A stretch of 64,000 nucleotides of DNA from CBFHSF01 sp965658445 (GCA_965658445.1 CBFHSF010000002.1:186001-250000), one strand, 5' to 3'. Shown: positions 1-8,645, numbered from the stretch's first letter. Notes: a model not told the origin generated them from the sequence alone. Numbers and translations: made by a program.

Positions 1-203
1 TTCTTAAATCCAAACTTAGGTACGCGACGCTGCAAAGGCATCTGTCCCCCTTCAAATCCCAACTTGGATTTGTAACCGGAACGAGATTTAGCTCCTTTGT
101 GACCACGTGTAGATGTACCACCGTGACCAGAACCTTCTCCTCTACCTACGCGCTTTGTGCTTTGTGTAGAACCCTCTGCGGGTTTCAAATTGCTTAAGTC
201 CAT
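1..203 (-). CDS. rplO: 50S ribosomal protein L15 (partial, N-terminal part)
   Basis: Truncated by the window edge. The 67 visible codons start at ATG 203-201 and encode MDLSNLKPAEGS, then the Gly/Arg/Lys-rich stretch GRGEGSGHGGTSTRGHKG that is diagnostic of the extended N-terminus of L15, which threads into 23S rRNA. It lies 20 bp downstream of rpmD, the usual spc-operon order. The C-terminal globular domain is outside the window. Confidence 0.95.
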   Translation of the reverse strand, partial: MDLSNLKPAEGSTQSTKRVGRGEGSGHGGTSTRGHKGAKSRSGYKSKLGFEGGQMPLQRRVPKFGFK

Positions 204-223
204 CCTTTAATACTTAAAAGGGG

Positions 224-406
224 TTATTTTACTTCTTCTACTTCGACGAGGTGAGATACCGCGTTGATCATACCAGTGATCTGTGGGGTAACTTCTTTCT
301 CTACTACAGCATTGATTTTAGACAATCCCAACGCTTGCATAGTCTTCTTCTGACGACTGGTGCGGTTGATAACGCTGCGTACTTGTTTGATTCTAACTTT
401 AGACAT
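224..406 (-). CDS. rpmD: 50S ribosomal protein L30
   Basis: 60 residues against 59 in E. coli. The N-terminal strand and helix carry the L30 signature QKKTMQALGLSKI; a short acidic tail (VEVEEVK) ends the protein. It is a small 23S rRNA-binding protein of the large subunit. It sits between rpsE (26 bp upstream) and rplO, as in the spc operon of most bacteria, and shares their transcript. Confidence 0.96.
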   Translation of the reverse strand: MSKVRIKQVRSVINRTSRQKKTMQALGLSKINAVVEKEVTPQITGMINAVSHLVEVEEVK

Positions 407-432
407 CTTGTTCTGTTTTAGCGTTGTTGGAA

Positions 433-957
433 TTACCCGTTAAATACTTTGCTTACGCTAACACCTCTGTCCTTAGCTACTTGGCGAACATCGCGAAGTT
501 TCAAAAGAGCTTCAAATGTAGCTTTTACTACGTTGTGAGGGTTAGAAGAACCTTTTGACTTAGCCAATACATCATGTACTCCAACTGATTCAAGTACAGA
601 ACGCATAGCACCACCAGCGATTACTCCGGTACCGTGAGATGCAGGACGCAAGAATACGCGTGCACCACCAAACTTACCATCCTCTTCGTGAGGAAGTGTG
701 CTGTTTACTAGAGGAATTCTGTAAAGGTTTTTCTTAGCGTCTTCGATTCCTTTGGTAATCGCTTCAGATACTTCTTTCGCTTTACCCAAACCAAATCCGG
801 CTACTCCTTTTTCGTCACCTACTACCACGATGGCAGAGAATCCGAAGGTACGACCCCCTTTAGTTACTTTGGTTACCCTGTTTACAGCTACCAAACGATC
901 TACTAAATCAAGACCTCCTGGTTTTACTTTCTGGGCGTTTTTTACTCCTTTAAGCAT
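433..957 (-). CDS. rpsE: 30S ribosomal protein S5
   Basis: 174 residues (E. coli 167). The N-terminal double-stranded-RNA-binding fold contains VTKGGRTFGFSAIVVVGD, including the loop where spectinomycin-resistance changes arise in other bacteria. The C-terminal domain has RPASHGTGVIAGGAMR and SSNPHNVVKATFEAL. S5 contributes to decoding accuracy and mRNA entry in the small subunit. It starts 6 bp after the rplR stop codon. Confidence 0.97.
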   Translation of the reverse strand: MLKGVKNAQKVKPGGLDLVDRLVAVNRVTKVTKGGRTFGFSAIVVVGDEKGVAGFGLGKAKEVSEAITKGIEDAKKNLYRIPLVNSTLPHEEDGKFGGARVFLRPASHGTGVIAGGAMRSVLESVGVHDVLAKSKGSSNPHNVVKATFEALLKLRDVRQVAKDRGVSVSKVFNG

Positions 958-963
958 AGCTTC

Positions 964-1320
964 TTAAAATTTTAATCCACCTTCACGAGCTCCTTCTGCA
1001 AGAGACTTCACTCGTCCGTGATATAAGTAACCTCCACGATCAAAGGTACATACTTCAATTCCTTTATCTTTAGCTTTCTCAGCGATAGCTTTACCTACCA
1101 AGAATGCCTTTTCTACTTTGTTACCTTCTGCGTCAGCAATCGCTTTCTCTGCAGAAGAAGCCGATAGCAATGTAGTACCGGTTAGATCATCAATTAGCTG
1201 AACGTAAATCTCTTTGTTGCTGCGGAATACAGATAAGCGAGGACGTTCAGTAGAACCGCTAACCGTTTTTCTGATACGGCGGCGAATTCTCAACCTTCTT
1301 TGTTCTTTAGTCAATGCCAT
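964..1320 (-). CDS. rplR: 50S ribosomal protein L18
   Basis: 118 residues (E. coli 117). The highly basic N-terminus (RRLRIRRRIRK) is followed by RPRLSVFRSNKEIYVQLIDD, and the end carries the L18 signature FDRGGYLYHGRVKSLAEGAREGGLKF split over its last 26 residues. L18 binds 5S rRNA together with L5 (also encoded in this cluster). It is 8 bp from rplF. Confidence 0.97.
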   Translation of the reverse strand: MALTKEQRRLRIRRRIRKTVSGSTERPRLSVFRSNKEIYVQLIDDLTGTTLLSASSAEKAIADAEGNKVEKAFLVGKAIAEKAKDKGIEVCTFDRGGYLYHGRVKSLAEGAREGGLKF

Positions 1321-1328
1321 TTCTAAAT

Positions 1329-1880
1329 TTATTTAGCAGCAGATTTACCAGCTTTTCTACGAATGTACTCTCCAACAAAGCGAATACCTTTTCCTTTGTA
1401 AGGCTCAGGCTTGCGGAAAGATCTAATTTTAGCAGCTACCATACCCAACAATTGCTTGTCGTGTGAAGTAAGGAAAACCAATGGGTTCTTACCTTTCTCC
1501 ATTTTAGTCTCTACTTTGATTTCTTTTGGGATCTCGAACAAGATGTTGTGAGAGTAACCCACAGACAAATCGAGTAACTGTCCCTGGTTAGAGGCACGGT
1601 AACCCACACCCACTAATTCCAATTCTTTTCTAAAACCAGAGTTCACTCCATCAACCATATTGTTGATCAAAGAGCGGTACAATCCGTGCATAGCACGGTG
1701 AGGCTTAGAATCTGAAGGGCGTTCTACAGTGACAACACCTTCTTCTTGTTTTACGGTTATATCAGGGTTGATTTCCTGAGACAACTCACCCAACTTCCCC
1801 TTAACGGAAACCATGTTGCCGTCGATAGTAACGGTAACACCTTCAGGGATAGAAATTGGGGCTTTTCCAATTCTTGACAT
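1329..1880 (-). CDS. rplF: 50S ribosomal protein L6
   Basis: 183 residues (E. coli 177). It begins MSRIGKAPISIPEGV and has the two tandem alpha/beta domains of L6. The C-terminal signature region PEPYKGKGIRFVGEYIRRK is complete. L6 sits near the sarcin-ricin loop and the factor-binding site. The gene lies 19 bp downstream of rpsH. Confidence 0.97.
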   Translation of the reverse strand: MSRIGKAPISIPEGVTVTIDGNMVSVKGKLGELSQEINPDITVKQEEGVVTVERPSDSKPHRAMHGLYRSLINNMVDGVNSGFRKELELVGVGYRASNQGQLLDLSVGYSHNILFEIPKEIKVETKMEKGKNPLVFLTSHDKQLLGMVAAKIRSFRKPEPYKGKGIRFVGEYIRRKAGKSAAK

Positions 1881-1899
1881 GGTCTACTTTTTAAACCTA

Positions 1900-2298
1900 T
1901 TAATATACGTAGCAAAGAACTTCGCCACCCACATGTTCCTTGCGGGCTTGCTTATCAGTCATAACTCCGTGAGAAGTAGAAATGATAGCAACGCCAAGTC
2001 CATTTTTAACTCTTGGTAATACATCGGTATGAGCGTATTTTCTCAAACCGGGCTTAGATACTCTCTCCAAGTTGCGGATTGCTGGAACCTTAGTAACTCT
2101 GTCGTACTTAAGGGCAATCTTAATAACTCCCTGTGAAGAAGAGTCATCAACTTTATAGTTAAGAACGTATCCTTGATCTTTCAAAATCTTAGTGATTTCC
2201 AGCTTTAAATTACTAGCGGGAATTTCAACTGTCTTATGTCCAGCTCTAACGGCGTTACGCACTCTTGTTAGATAGTCTGATACGGGATCTGCGTGCAT
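1900..2298 (-). CDS. rpsH: 30S ribosomal protein S8
   Basis: 132 residues (E. coli 130). It begins MHADPVSDYLTRVRNAV and ends with the family signature STSHGVMTDKQARKEHVGGEVL. S8 is a primary 16S rRNA-binding protein that organises the central domain of the small subunit, and in E. coli it is the repressor of the spc operon. Whether it does this here cannot be seen; no S8-like mRNA site was identified. Confidence 0.97.
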   Translation of the reverse strand: MHADPVSDYLTRVRNAVRAGHKTVEIPASNLKLEITKILKDQGYVLNYKVDDSSSQGVIKIALKYDRVTKVPAIRNLERVSKPGLRKYAHTDVLPRVKNGLGVAIISTSHGVMTDKQARKEHVGGEVLCYVY

Positions 2299-2316
2299 CT
2301 CTTTTGTCTTATTAGA

Positions 2317-2586
2317 TTACCAACTTGCTTTCTTAACTCCTGGGATCATACCAAAATTCGCCATCTGACGGAAGGTAACACGTGAGATTCCAAACTGTCT
2401 CATGTATCCTTTAGGACGTCCAGTAAGTTTACAACGGTTGTGTAGTCTTACAGGAGAAGCATTCTTAGGAAGCTTTTGAAGGGCTTCATAATCACCCGCT
2501 GCTTTAAGAGCCGCTCTTTTCTCAGCGTACTTAGCTACTAGTTTCGCGCGCTTAACCTCGCGGGCTTTCATTGATTCTTTAGCCAT
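2317..2586 (-). CDS. rpsN: 30S ribosomal protein S14 (zinc-free form)
   Basis: 89 residues, shorter than the E. coli protein (101) but longer than the roughly 61-residue zinc-ribbon form. The C-terminal signature LHNRCKLTGRPKGYMRQFG contains only one cysteine, so there are no CxxC pairs and this is the zinc-independent type. It lies between rplE and rpsH, as expected. The basic helical N-terminus (ESMKAREVKRAKLVAKY) contacts 16S rRNA in the head. Confidence 0.97.
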   Translation of the reverse strand: MAKESMKAREVKRAKLVAKYAEKRAALKAAGDYEALQKLPKNASPVRLHNRCKLTGRPKGYMRQFGISRVTFRQMANFGMIPGVKKASW

Positions 2587-2594
2587 CTCTATAC

Positions 2595-3137
2595 TTATTT
2601 TTTAAATGGAAGTCCGTATTCTCTCAAGAGAGCTTGCGCTTCCTTATCAGTATTTGCTGTAGTTACGAAAGTAATGTCCATACCAGAGATACGGTTTACT
2701 TTGTCGATATCAATCTCAGGGAAGATGATCTGCTCAGTAATCCCCAAGGTGTAGTTTCCACGTCCATCAAATCCCTTGGCTTTGATACCACCGAAATCAC
2801 GGATACGAGGAAGAGATGAAGTAATCAATCTGTCTAGGAAATCCAACATGCGCTCACCGCGAAGGGTAACACGTGCACCGATAGGCATCCCTTTTCTCAA
2901 CTTGAAGTTAGAGATATCCTTCTTAGATTTTGTAGCTACTGCTTTTTGACCAGAAATAGTAGTCATTTCTTCAACGGCGTACTCGATAAGCTTCTTATCA
3001 GAAACTCCAGCACCGACCCCTTGAGAAAGAGCAATCTTAGTCAAACGAGGAACTTGCATTACATTCTTGTAACCGAACTCCTCCATCAAGGCAGGAACTA
3101 CCTTTTCCTGGTAATGTTTCTTAAGTCTATTTTCCAT
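2595..3137 (-). CDS. rplE: 50S ribosomal protein L5
   Basis: 180 residues (E. coli 179). It contains VMQVPRLTKIALSQGVG and the family region KLRKGMPIGARVTLRG, and ends GITEQIIFPEID...LLREYGLPFKK. L5 binds 5S rRNA and the P-site tRNA in the central protuberance. Its ATG overlaps the rplX stop by one base (TAATG), which implies coupled translation. Confidence 0.97.
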   Translation of the reverse strand: MENRLKKHYQEKVVPALMEEFGYKNVMQVPRLTKIALSQGVGAGVSDKKLIEYAVEEMTTISGQKAVATKSKKDISNFKLRKGMPIGARVTLRGERMLDFLDRLITSSLPRIRDFGGIKAKGFDGRGNYTLGITEQIIFPEIDIDKVNRISGMDITFVTTANTDKEAQALLREYGLPFKK

Positions 3138-3457
3138 TACTTAATTACCTCTTTAGATTTTTTAGCATAGCGAACGATATCACCATTCTCCTCAACCTGA
3201 CGTCCTACGCGAGTAACTTCACCACTTTTAGGATCAACCAACATCACGTTAGAAATGTGGATAGGTGCTTCCATTTCTACAATACCACCTTGTGGATTTG
3301 TAGCACTGGGCTTCTGATGCTTAGATACCATGTTTACACCTTCAACGATCACTCTCTCCTTGTCAGCAATAACGCTAGAAACGCGTCCTTCTTTGCCTTT
3401 AGAAGCTCCAGCAATCACCTTTACGGTATCTCCTGATTTAATTTTGAACTTTGCCAT
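3137..3457 (-). CDS. rplX: 50S ribosomal protein L24
   Basis: 106 residues (E. coli 104). The N-terminal KOW motif KSGDTVKVIAGASKGKEGRV is plain, followed by EGVNMVSKHQKPS and a C-terminal extension. L24 is an assembly initiator that binds the 5' domain of 23S rRNA. It overlaps rplE by 1 base and follows rplN after 20 bp. Confidence 0.97.
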   Translation of the reverse strand: MAKFKIKSGDTVKVIAGASKGKEGRVSSVIADKERVIVEGVNMVSKHQKPSATNPQGGIVEMEAPIHISNVMLVDPKSGEVTRVGRQVEENGDIVRYAKKSKEVIK

Positions 3458-3477
3458 TTTGCAAGTGTCTTTTCTAA

Positions 3478-3846
3478 TTATAATACTTCTGGAGCGAGTG
3501 AAACAATCTTCATGTATTGCTTGTCGCGCAGCTCACGAGCAACTGGTCCAAAAACACGAGTTCCTCTCATTTCGCCGGTTGTATTCAATAACACACAAGC
3601 GTTGTCATCAAAGCGGATGTAAGATCCATCTTGGCGACGTACTTCTTTCTTGGTACGAACTACCACTGCAGTAGAAACTTGGCCTTTCTTAACAGCTCCT
3701 GCTGGAGTTGCCTCCTTTACAGTAACCACAACTTTGTCTCCAACAGAGGCGTATCTTCTCTTGGTACCACCTAATACACGGATCACAAGGACTTCCTTGG
3801 CACCTGTATTATCTGCAACCCTTAGTCTTGATTCTTGTTGTAACAT
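3478..3846 (-). CDS. rplN: 50S ribosomal protein L14
   Basis: 122 residues (E. coli 123). It begins MLQQESRLRVADNTGAKE, the nearly invariant L14 start, and continues RVLGGTKRRYASVGDKVV. It forms an intersubunit bridge and the docking surface for the silencing factor RsfS. Its ATG shares one base with the stop codon of rpsQ (3846). Confidence 0.97.
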   Translation of the reverse strand: MLQQESRLRVADNTGAKEVLVIRVLGGTKRRYASVGDKVVVTVKEATPAGAVKKGQVSTAVVVRTKKEVRRQDGSYIRFDDNACVLLNTTGEMRGTRVFGPVARELRDKQYMKIVSLAPEVL

Positions 3847-4106
3847 TACTTGGCTCTTTCAATGATTTCTACCAATCTCCAATTCTTTGTCTTACTCAGA
3901 GGACGCGTTTCCATGATGCGAACTGTATCGCCTTCATTACAAGTATTGTCTGCGTCGTGAGCGTGGAAGCGCTTCGTGAACTTCACGAATTTTCCGTATT
4001 TAGGGTGCTTTACTTTTCTCTCAACTGTAACTACAATTGACTTGTCCATTTTACTGGAAGTAACAATCCCAACGCGCTCTTTTCTTAAATTTCTGGTCTG
4101 TTCCAT
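3846..4106 (-). CDS. rpsQ: 30S ribosomal protein S17
   Basis: 86 residues (E. coli 84). The OB-fold core has ERVGIVTSSKMDKSIVVTV and the signature DTVRIMETRPLSKTKNWRLV. It is a primary 16S rRNA binder. It follows rpmC after 21 bp and overlaps rplN by one base. Confidence 0.97.
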   Translation of the reverse strand: MEQTRNLRKERVGIVTSSKMDKSIVVTVERKVKHPKYGKFVKFTKRFHAHDADNTCNEGDTVRIMETRPLSKTKNWRLVEIIERAK

Positions 4107-4127
4107 ATTGTGTTTGAATTACCAGCG

Positions 4128-4322
4128 TTATGCGTCTAGTGCTCTTTTATTCAACTCGGTCTTAATGCGAGCGATGGTTCTGCGGGTTGACCTGATAGTC
4201 ATCGGGTTTTCTAGTGGAGAAACCGCGTGAGTCATTTCCATCTTGTTGATGTTGGATTGCTCCTCTACCAAACGATCAGAAAGCTCCTGAGTGGTCATTT
4301 CCTTAATTTCTGTCTGTTTCAT
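4128..4322 (-). CDS. rpmC: 50S ribosomal protein L29
   Basis: 64 residues (E. coli 63), two antiparallel helices. It contains the family features MTTQELSDRLVEEQ in the first helix and STRRTIARIKTELNKR in the second. L29 surrounds the peptide exit tunnel next to L23, where trigger factor and SRP dock. It is 13 bp downstream of rplP. Confidence 0.96.
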   Translation of the reverse strand: MKQTEIKEMTTQELSDRLVEEQSNINKMEMTHAVSPLENPMTIRSTRRTIARIKTELNKRALDA

Positions 4323-4335
4323 CTTTCGCTATATT

Positions 4336-4758
4336 TTACGCTTCAACAAGGTCTTTGCGTGTAACAAACTTAGTCTTCACGGGAAGCTTTTGAGCTGCCA
4401 AGCGAAGGGCCTCTTTTGCAATCTCAGGAGCAACTCCGTCCAATTCAAAAATGATGCGACCTGGCTTAACAACAGCTGCCCAGTATTCGGGGGCTCCTTT
4501 ACCCTTACCCATACGTACCTCAAGAGGCTTCTTAGTAACGGGCTTATCTGGGAAAACACGGATCCAAAGCTGACCTTCTCTCTTCATGTAACGAGTAGCT
4601 GCAATACGAGCGGCCTCAATCTGTCTGGAAGTCATCCAAACCGACTCCAAAGACTTGATGGCGTAAGAACCGAAGGCGATAGTCGCTCCTCTCTGGGCGT
4701 TGCCCTTCATACGACCTTTGAAAGTCTTTCTGTGTTTTGTTCTTTTCGGCTGTAACAT
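4336..4758 (-). CDS. rplP: 50S ribosomal protein L16
   Basis: 140 residues (E. coli 136). It begins MLQPKRTKHRKTFKGRMKG and has the signatures QIEAARIAATRYMKR and RMGKGKGAPEYWAAVVKPG. L16 positions A-site tRNA and is assembled late. It lies 34 bp after rpsC, one of the longer gaps in this tightly packed cluster, though no promoter-like element is visible there. Confidence 0.97.
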   Translation of the reverse strand: MLQPKRTKHRKTFKGRMKGNAQRGATIAFGSYAIKSLESVWMTSRQIEAARIAATRYMKREGQLWIRVFPDKPVTKKPLEVRMGKGKGAPEYWAAVVKPGRIIFELDGVAPEIAKEALRLAAQKLPVKTKFVTRKDLVEA

Positions 4759-4792
4759 GGATAGTAACTTTTATACTATTATATTATAATTT

Positions 4793-5497
4793 CTAGCGAC
4801 GAGGCTTTCTCCTAGGTCCTGGCTTTCCAGAAGTCTTCTTAGAAGCTCCAAGAAGGTTAGAAAGATCTCTTTTGCCGTATACTTCACCCTTCATGATCCA
4901 TACCTTGATACCGATACGACCGTAAGTGGTGTGAGCTTCGCTCAAGTGGTAATCGATGTCCGCACGGAAAGTGTGAAGAGGAGTACGTCCGTCTTTGTAC
5001 ATTTCTGAGCGAGCCATTTCAGCACCGTTCAAACGACCGCTAACCTGTACCTTGATTCCTTCAGCGCCCATTCTCATGGCAGCACCGATGGCCATCTTAG
5101 TAGCTCTACGGAAAGAGATACGTCCTTCGATTTGTCTTGCAATGCTATCAGCAACCAATTTGGCATCCAATTCTGGGCGCTTGATCTCGAAGATGTTGAT
5201 TTGAACTTCCTTTCCAGTTAGTTTTTTCAACTCTTCTTTTAGCTTGTCTACTTCTTGACCACCCTTACCGATGATGATACCTGGACGAGCAGTCGTCACA
5301 GTTACCGTCACGAGCTTAAGAGTGCGCTCAATGATAATTCTAGATACACTTGCCTTGGTAAGACGCGCATACAGGTATTTGCGGATTTTATCGTCCTCGG
5401 CAATCTTATCGCCGTAGTTACGACCTCCGAACCAGTTCGATTCCCAACCTCTAATGAAGCCTAAGCGGTTACCTATTGGGTTTGTTTTTTGTCCCAT
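4793..5497 (-). CDS. rpsC: 30S ribosomal protein S3
   Basis: 234 residues (E. coli 233). The N-terminal KH domain shows IIIGKGGQEVDKLKEEL (GxxG type). The C-terminal domain has SGRLNGAEMARSEMYKDGR and TTYGRIGIKVWIMKGE. S3 lines the mRNA entry channel and has helicase activity with S4 and S5. The protein ends in a basic tail (KPGPRRKPRR). It is 18 bp from rplV. Confidence 0.97.
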   Translation of the reverse strand: MGQKTNPIGNRLGFIRGWESNWFGGRNYGDKIAEDDKIRKYLYARLTKASVSRIIIERTLKLVTVTVTTARPGIIIGKGGQEVDKLKEELKKLTGKEVQINIFEIKRPELDAKLVADSIARQIEGRISFRRATKMAIGAAMRMGAEGIKVQVSGRLNGAEMARSEMYKDGRTPLHTFRADIDYHLSEAHTTYGRIGIKVWIMKGEVYGKRDLSNLLGASKKTSGKPGPRRKPRR

Positions 5498-5515
5498 GAT
5501 TCTTTCTAATTCCTG

Positions 5516-5935
5516 TTATTGTTCTACTTGCTCTGCGTTAACTTCCGTGCTACCCACAGTGATGGTCACGTGGTTAGAACGCTTTCTGATGCGGTGTGCG
5601 CGTCCTTGTGGAGCAGGCTGAACTCTCTTAAGAGTACGAGACTGATCTACAAAAATCTCCTGAACAATCAGGTTCTTATCTTCCATACGCTCACCCTCAT
5701 TCTTTGCTTGCCAGTTGGCCAATGCAGAGAGTAATAATTTTTCAAGACGGTTTGAAGCTTCTTTTGGAGAGTGCTTTAGAACCACTAGGGCCTTTTCTAC
5801 TTCCATACCACGGATCTGGTCAGCTACCAAACGCATCTTGCGTGGAGAGGTCGGACAATTACGCAATCTTGCGAATGCTACCGACTTCCTGGCTTCTTTC
5901 AGCGCGTCTGCCTTAATTTTTTTTCGTGCACCCAT
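5516..5935 (-). CDS. rplV: 50S ribosomal protein L22
   Basis: 139 residues, about 29 longer than E. coli L22 (110). The extra length lies in an N-terminal extension (MGARKKIKADALKEARK) and a short C-terminal tail. The core has RNCPTSPRKMRLVADQIRG and, at the end, the beta-hairpin signature RVQPAPQGRAHRIRKRSNHVTI, the part that reaches into the exit tunnel where macrolide-resistance changes map. It sits between rpsS and rpsC. Confidence 0.96.
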   Translation of the reverse strand: MGARKKIKADALKEARKSVAFARLRNCPTSPRKMRLVADQIRGMEVEKALVVLKHSPKEASNRLEKLLLSALANWQAKNEGERMEDKNLIVQEIFVDQSRTLKRVQPAPQGRAHRIRKRSNHVTITVGSTEVNAEQVEQ

Positions 5936-5950
5936 AGTCTTTATAGATGA

Positions 5951-6232
5951 TTATCGTTTGCCTTTATCTTTCTTATTCCCACCGTGACCACGGAAGTTAC
6001 GAGTAGGTGCAAATTCACCTAGCTTGTGTCCTACCATGTTATCAGTTACGTAAACTGGAATAAATGTTTTTCCGTTGTGTACTGCGATCGTTTGTCCTAC
6101 GAAATCCGGAGAGATCATTGAGGCGCGAGACCAAGTTTTAATAACACCTTTCTTACCTGATTCTACCATGGCTAGAACTTTTCTCTCTAGCTTGTAGTGG
6201 ATGTAAGGTCCTTTTTTTAATGAACGAGCCAT
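5951..6232 (-). CDS. rpsS: 30S ribosomal protein S19
   Basis: 93 residues (E. coli 92). It begins MARSLKKGPYIHYKLERKV and carries TWSRASMISPDFVGQTIAVHNG and HKLGEFAPTRNFRGH, all typical. S19 lies in the head of the small subunit with S13. It starts 6 bp after rplB ends. Confidence 0.97.
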   Translation of the reverse strand: MARSLKKGPYIHYKLERKVLAMVESGKKGVIKTWSRASMISPDFVGQTIAVHNGKTFIPVYVTDNMVGHKLGEFAPTRNFRGHGGNKKDKGKR

Positions 6233-6238
6233 AATACT

Positions 6239-7063
6239 TTATTTCTTACGTCTTTCAATGATATACTTATTGCTATCCTTCTTCTTAGAACGAGTTTTGA
6301 ATCCTTTAGCAGGAACCCCTGTTCTAGATCTTGGATGACCTCCAGATGCGCGGCCTTCACCACCACCCATTGGGTGATCGATTGGGTTCATTGCAACACC
6401 ACGAGTTCTTGGACGACGACCCAACCAACGGCTGCGACCTGCTTTACCGCTAACGGTTAGAGCGTGATCAGAGTTAGAAACAACTCCGATAGTAGCCTTA
6501 CAGGTTACTAGGATCATACGAGTTTCTCCAGAAGGCAACTTAATGGTAGCGTACTTTCCTTCACGGGCAACCAACTGAGCAAAAGCTCCAGCTCCTCTTG
6601 CAATTACTGCACCCTGTCCAGGACGCATCTCAATACAAGAAATTACAGTACCCATTGGAATGTCGCTTAGCAACAATGCATTCCCTACTTCGGGTGCAGC
6701 TTCGCTACCAGAAACCAATGTTTGACCTACTTTAAGACCGTTTTGAGCAATGATATAACGCTTTTCTCCATCGGCGTACACCAACAATGCGATCAACGCA
6801 GAACGGTTGGGATCGTACTCGATAGATTTAACGGTAGCAGGAACTCCATCCTTATCTCTCTTGAAGTCGATAACGCGGTACTTTTGCTTGTGACCACCTC
6901 CTAGGTAGCGCATAGTCATTTTACCTGTGTTGTTACGACCACCGGATTTCTTCTTCGGTGCCAATAGACTCTTCTCTGGAGCGTCCGTAGTAACGGCATC
7001 AAAATCGTTAACGACTCTGAAACGCTGTCCTGGAGTGATTGGCTTAAGTTTTCTTACTCCCAT
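6239..7063 (-). CDS. rplB: 50S ribosomal protein L2
   Basis: 274 residues (E. coli 273). The N-terminal half has the RNA-binding OB fold (GGRNNTGKMTMRYLGGGHKQ). The C-terminal part carries MNPIDHPMGGGEGRASGGHP, including the conserved histidine implicated in peptidyl-transferase centre assembly. It ends with a basic tail of Lys/Arg residues. It is 5 bp downstream of rplW. Confidence 0.97.
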   Translation of the reverse strand: MGVRKLKPITPGQRFRVVNDFDAVTTDAPEKSLLAPKKKSGGRNNTGKMTMRYLGGGHKQKYRVIDFKRDKDGVPATVKSIEYDPNRSALIALLVYADGEKRYIIAQNGLKVGQTLVSGSEAAPEVGNALLLSDIPMGTVISCIEMRPGQGAVIARGAGAFAQLVAREGKYATIKLPSGETRMILVTCKATIGVVSNSDHALTVSGKAGRSRWLGRRPRTRGVAMNPIDHPMGGGEGRASGGHPRSRTGVPAKGFKTRSKKKDSNKYIIERRKK

Positions 7064-7068
7064 GTCTT

Positions 7069-7359
7069 TTATATATTGCTGTACAAGTCAATAGTTTCTC
7101 CACTGCGTACTTCTACGATGGCTTTCTTGTAAGCAGACTTACGACCCTCTACTACTCCAGATTTAGAGTAACGAGCCTTGCGCTTGCTTGGTACCACCAT
7201 GGTACGAACAGTTTCTACATTCACGCCATAAAAATCCTCAACGGCCTTTTTAATCTGAACCTTATTGGCGTCTCTTCTCACTACAAAGCTGAATTTGTTG
7301 TTGTCTTCAGACTCCGCAGCGGCCTTTTCTGTGATAATGGGCTTAATTAAAATTTCCAT
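7069..7359 (-). CDS. rplW: 50S ribosomal protein L23
   Basis: 96 residues (E. coli 100). It begins MEILIKPIITEKAAAESED and has FVVRRDANKVQIKKAVEDFYGVNVETVRTM, the family core. It forms the trigger-factor and SRP docking site at the tunnel exit with L29. Its start overlaps the rplD stop codon by one base at 7359. Confidence 0.97.
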   Translation of the reverse strand: MEILIKPIITEKAAAESEDNNKFSFVVRRDANKVQIKKAVEDFYGVNVETVRTMVVPSKRKARYSKSGVVEGRKSAYKKAIVEVRSGETIDLYSNI

Positions 7360-7991
7360 TACAATGAGGTTAAAGCGTTTTCAATTTTCTCAACAGAGTC
7401 TAAAGTGAAAACTACATTAGAAGCATTCATCAACTGGTAAGTTGTTAATTCTGAAGTAGTTACAACATTTGACCCTTTAAAATTTCGGGACGACAAATAT
7501 AGGTTTTTATTTGAGTCTCCAAGCACGATCAACGATTTTTTATTTGTAAGGCCCAAAGCCTCAATCATTGACGCGAAATCCTTGGTTTTTGGCAACTCAA
7601 AATTTGCAGCGTCCAATACGGTAATCGCATCTCCTTTTGCTTTGATGCTCAAGGCAGATTTGCGAGCCAATTGCTTAAGCTTTTTGTTCAATTTGAAACC
7701 GTAATTTCTTGGACGTGGTCCAAATACGGTACCCCCACCCCTGTGGATAGGTGAACGGAAGCTTCCCATTCTGGCGTTTCCTGTACCCTTCTGCTTGTAG
7801 GCTTTCTTAGTAGTACGAGAAATCTCACCGCGCTCCTTGGCCTTGTGCGTTCCTTGACGCTGGTTGGCCAAATACTGTTTTACATCTAGGTAAATAGCGT
7901 GGTCGTTGGGCTCAATGCCGAATACGCTATCGTTTAATTTAACCTTCTTTCCGGTTTCCTTTCCTGCGATGTCTTTAATATTCAATTCCAT
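7359..7991 (-). CDS. rplD: 50S ribosomal protein L4
   Basis: 210 residues (E. coli 201). The tunnel-lining loop is seen as RTTKKAYKQKGTGNARMGS followed by PIHRGGGTVFGPRPRNY. In E. coli L4 represses the S10 operon and can halt its transcription; nothing in this sequence shows whether that applies here. It overlaps both rplC and rplW by one base. Confidence 0.97.
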   Translation of the reverse strand: MELNIKDIAGKETGKKVKLNDSVFGIEPNDHAIYLDVKQYLANQRQGTHKAKERGEISRTTKKAYKQKGTGNARMGSFRSPIHRGGGTVFGPRPRNYGFKLNKKLKQLARKSALSIKAKGDAITVLDAANFELPKTKDFASMIEALGLTNKKSLIVLGDSNKNLYLSSRNFKGSNVVTTSELTTYQLMNASNVVFTLDSVEKIENALTSL

Positions 7992-8611
7992 TATTTCTCA
8001 ACAATTACAAATGAATTTCTAGCTCCAGGAACGGAACCTTTAACGATCAACAAGTTCTTTTCAACGTCAACCTTAAGCACTTGAAGGTTCTGAATTTTAA
8101 CAGCAGTACCTCCCATGCGGCCAGCCATGCGCATTCCTTTGAATACACGTGAGGGGTCAGAACCCGCACCGATAGAACCAGGAGCTCTAAGGCGGTTGTG
8201 CTGACCGTGAGTAGCTTGACCTACACCAGCAAAGTTGTGACGCTTAACAACACCTTGAAAACCTTTTCCCTTAGAAGTACCCGCGATGTCAACAAACTCG
8301 CCTTCAGCGAAGATGTCTACCGTTAGAGTATCTCCCAAGTTGATGTCTTCCATTTCGTAATCGCGGAATTCAGCTACTCTTTTCTTGGGAGTAGTTCCCG
8401 CTTTCTTGAAGTGTCCAACCTCAGCCTTAGGCGTGTTTTTCTCTTTCTTTTCTCCGTAGCCAATTTGAATGGCACGGTAACCATCGACATCCTCACTTTT
8501 AACTTGAGTAACCACACAGGGTCCAACTTCAAGTACCGTACAGGGAAGGTTCTTTCCCTCTGGGCTGAAGATGCTGGTCATTCCGATTTTCTTTCCTATT
8601 AATCCCGGCAT
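7991..8611 (-). CDS. rplC: 50S ribosomal protein L3
   Basis: 206 residues (E. coli 209). It begins MPGLIGKKIGMTSIFSPEG and contains the signature GTSKGKGFQGVVKRHNF plus the tip region HGQHNRLRAPGSIGAGSDP, which reaches the peptidyl-transferase centre and includes the site where pleuromutilin/linezolid-resistance changes arise elsewhere. It lies 34 bp after rpsJ. Confidence 0.97.
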   Translation of the reverse strand: MPGLIGKKIGMTSIFSPEGKNLPCTVLEVGPCVVTQVKSEDVDGYRAIQIGYGEKKEKNTPKAEVGHFKKAGTTPKKRVAEFRDYEMEDINLGDTLTVDIFAEGEFVDIAGTSKGKGFQGVVKRHNFAGVGQATHGQHNRLRAPGSIGAGSDPSRVFKGMRMAGRMGGTAVKIQNLQVLKVDVEKNLLIVKGSVPGARNSFVIVEK

Positions 8612-8645
8612 TTTACCTAGAAGATTAAGTTATTTAATAATGTAC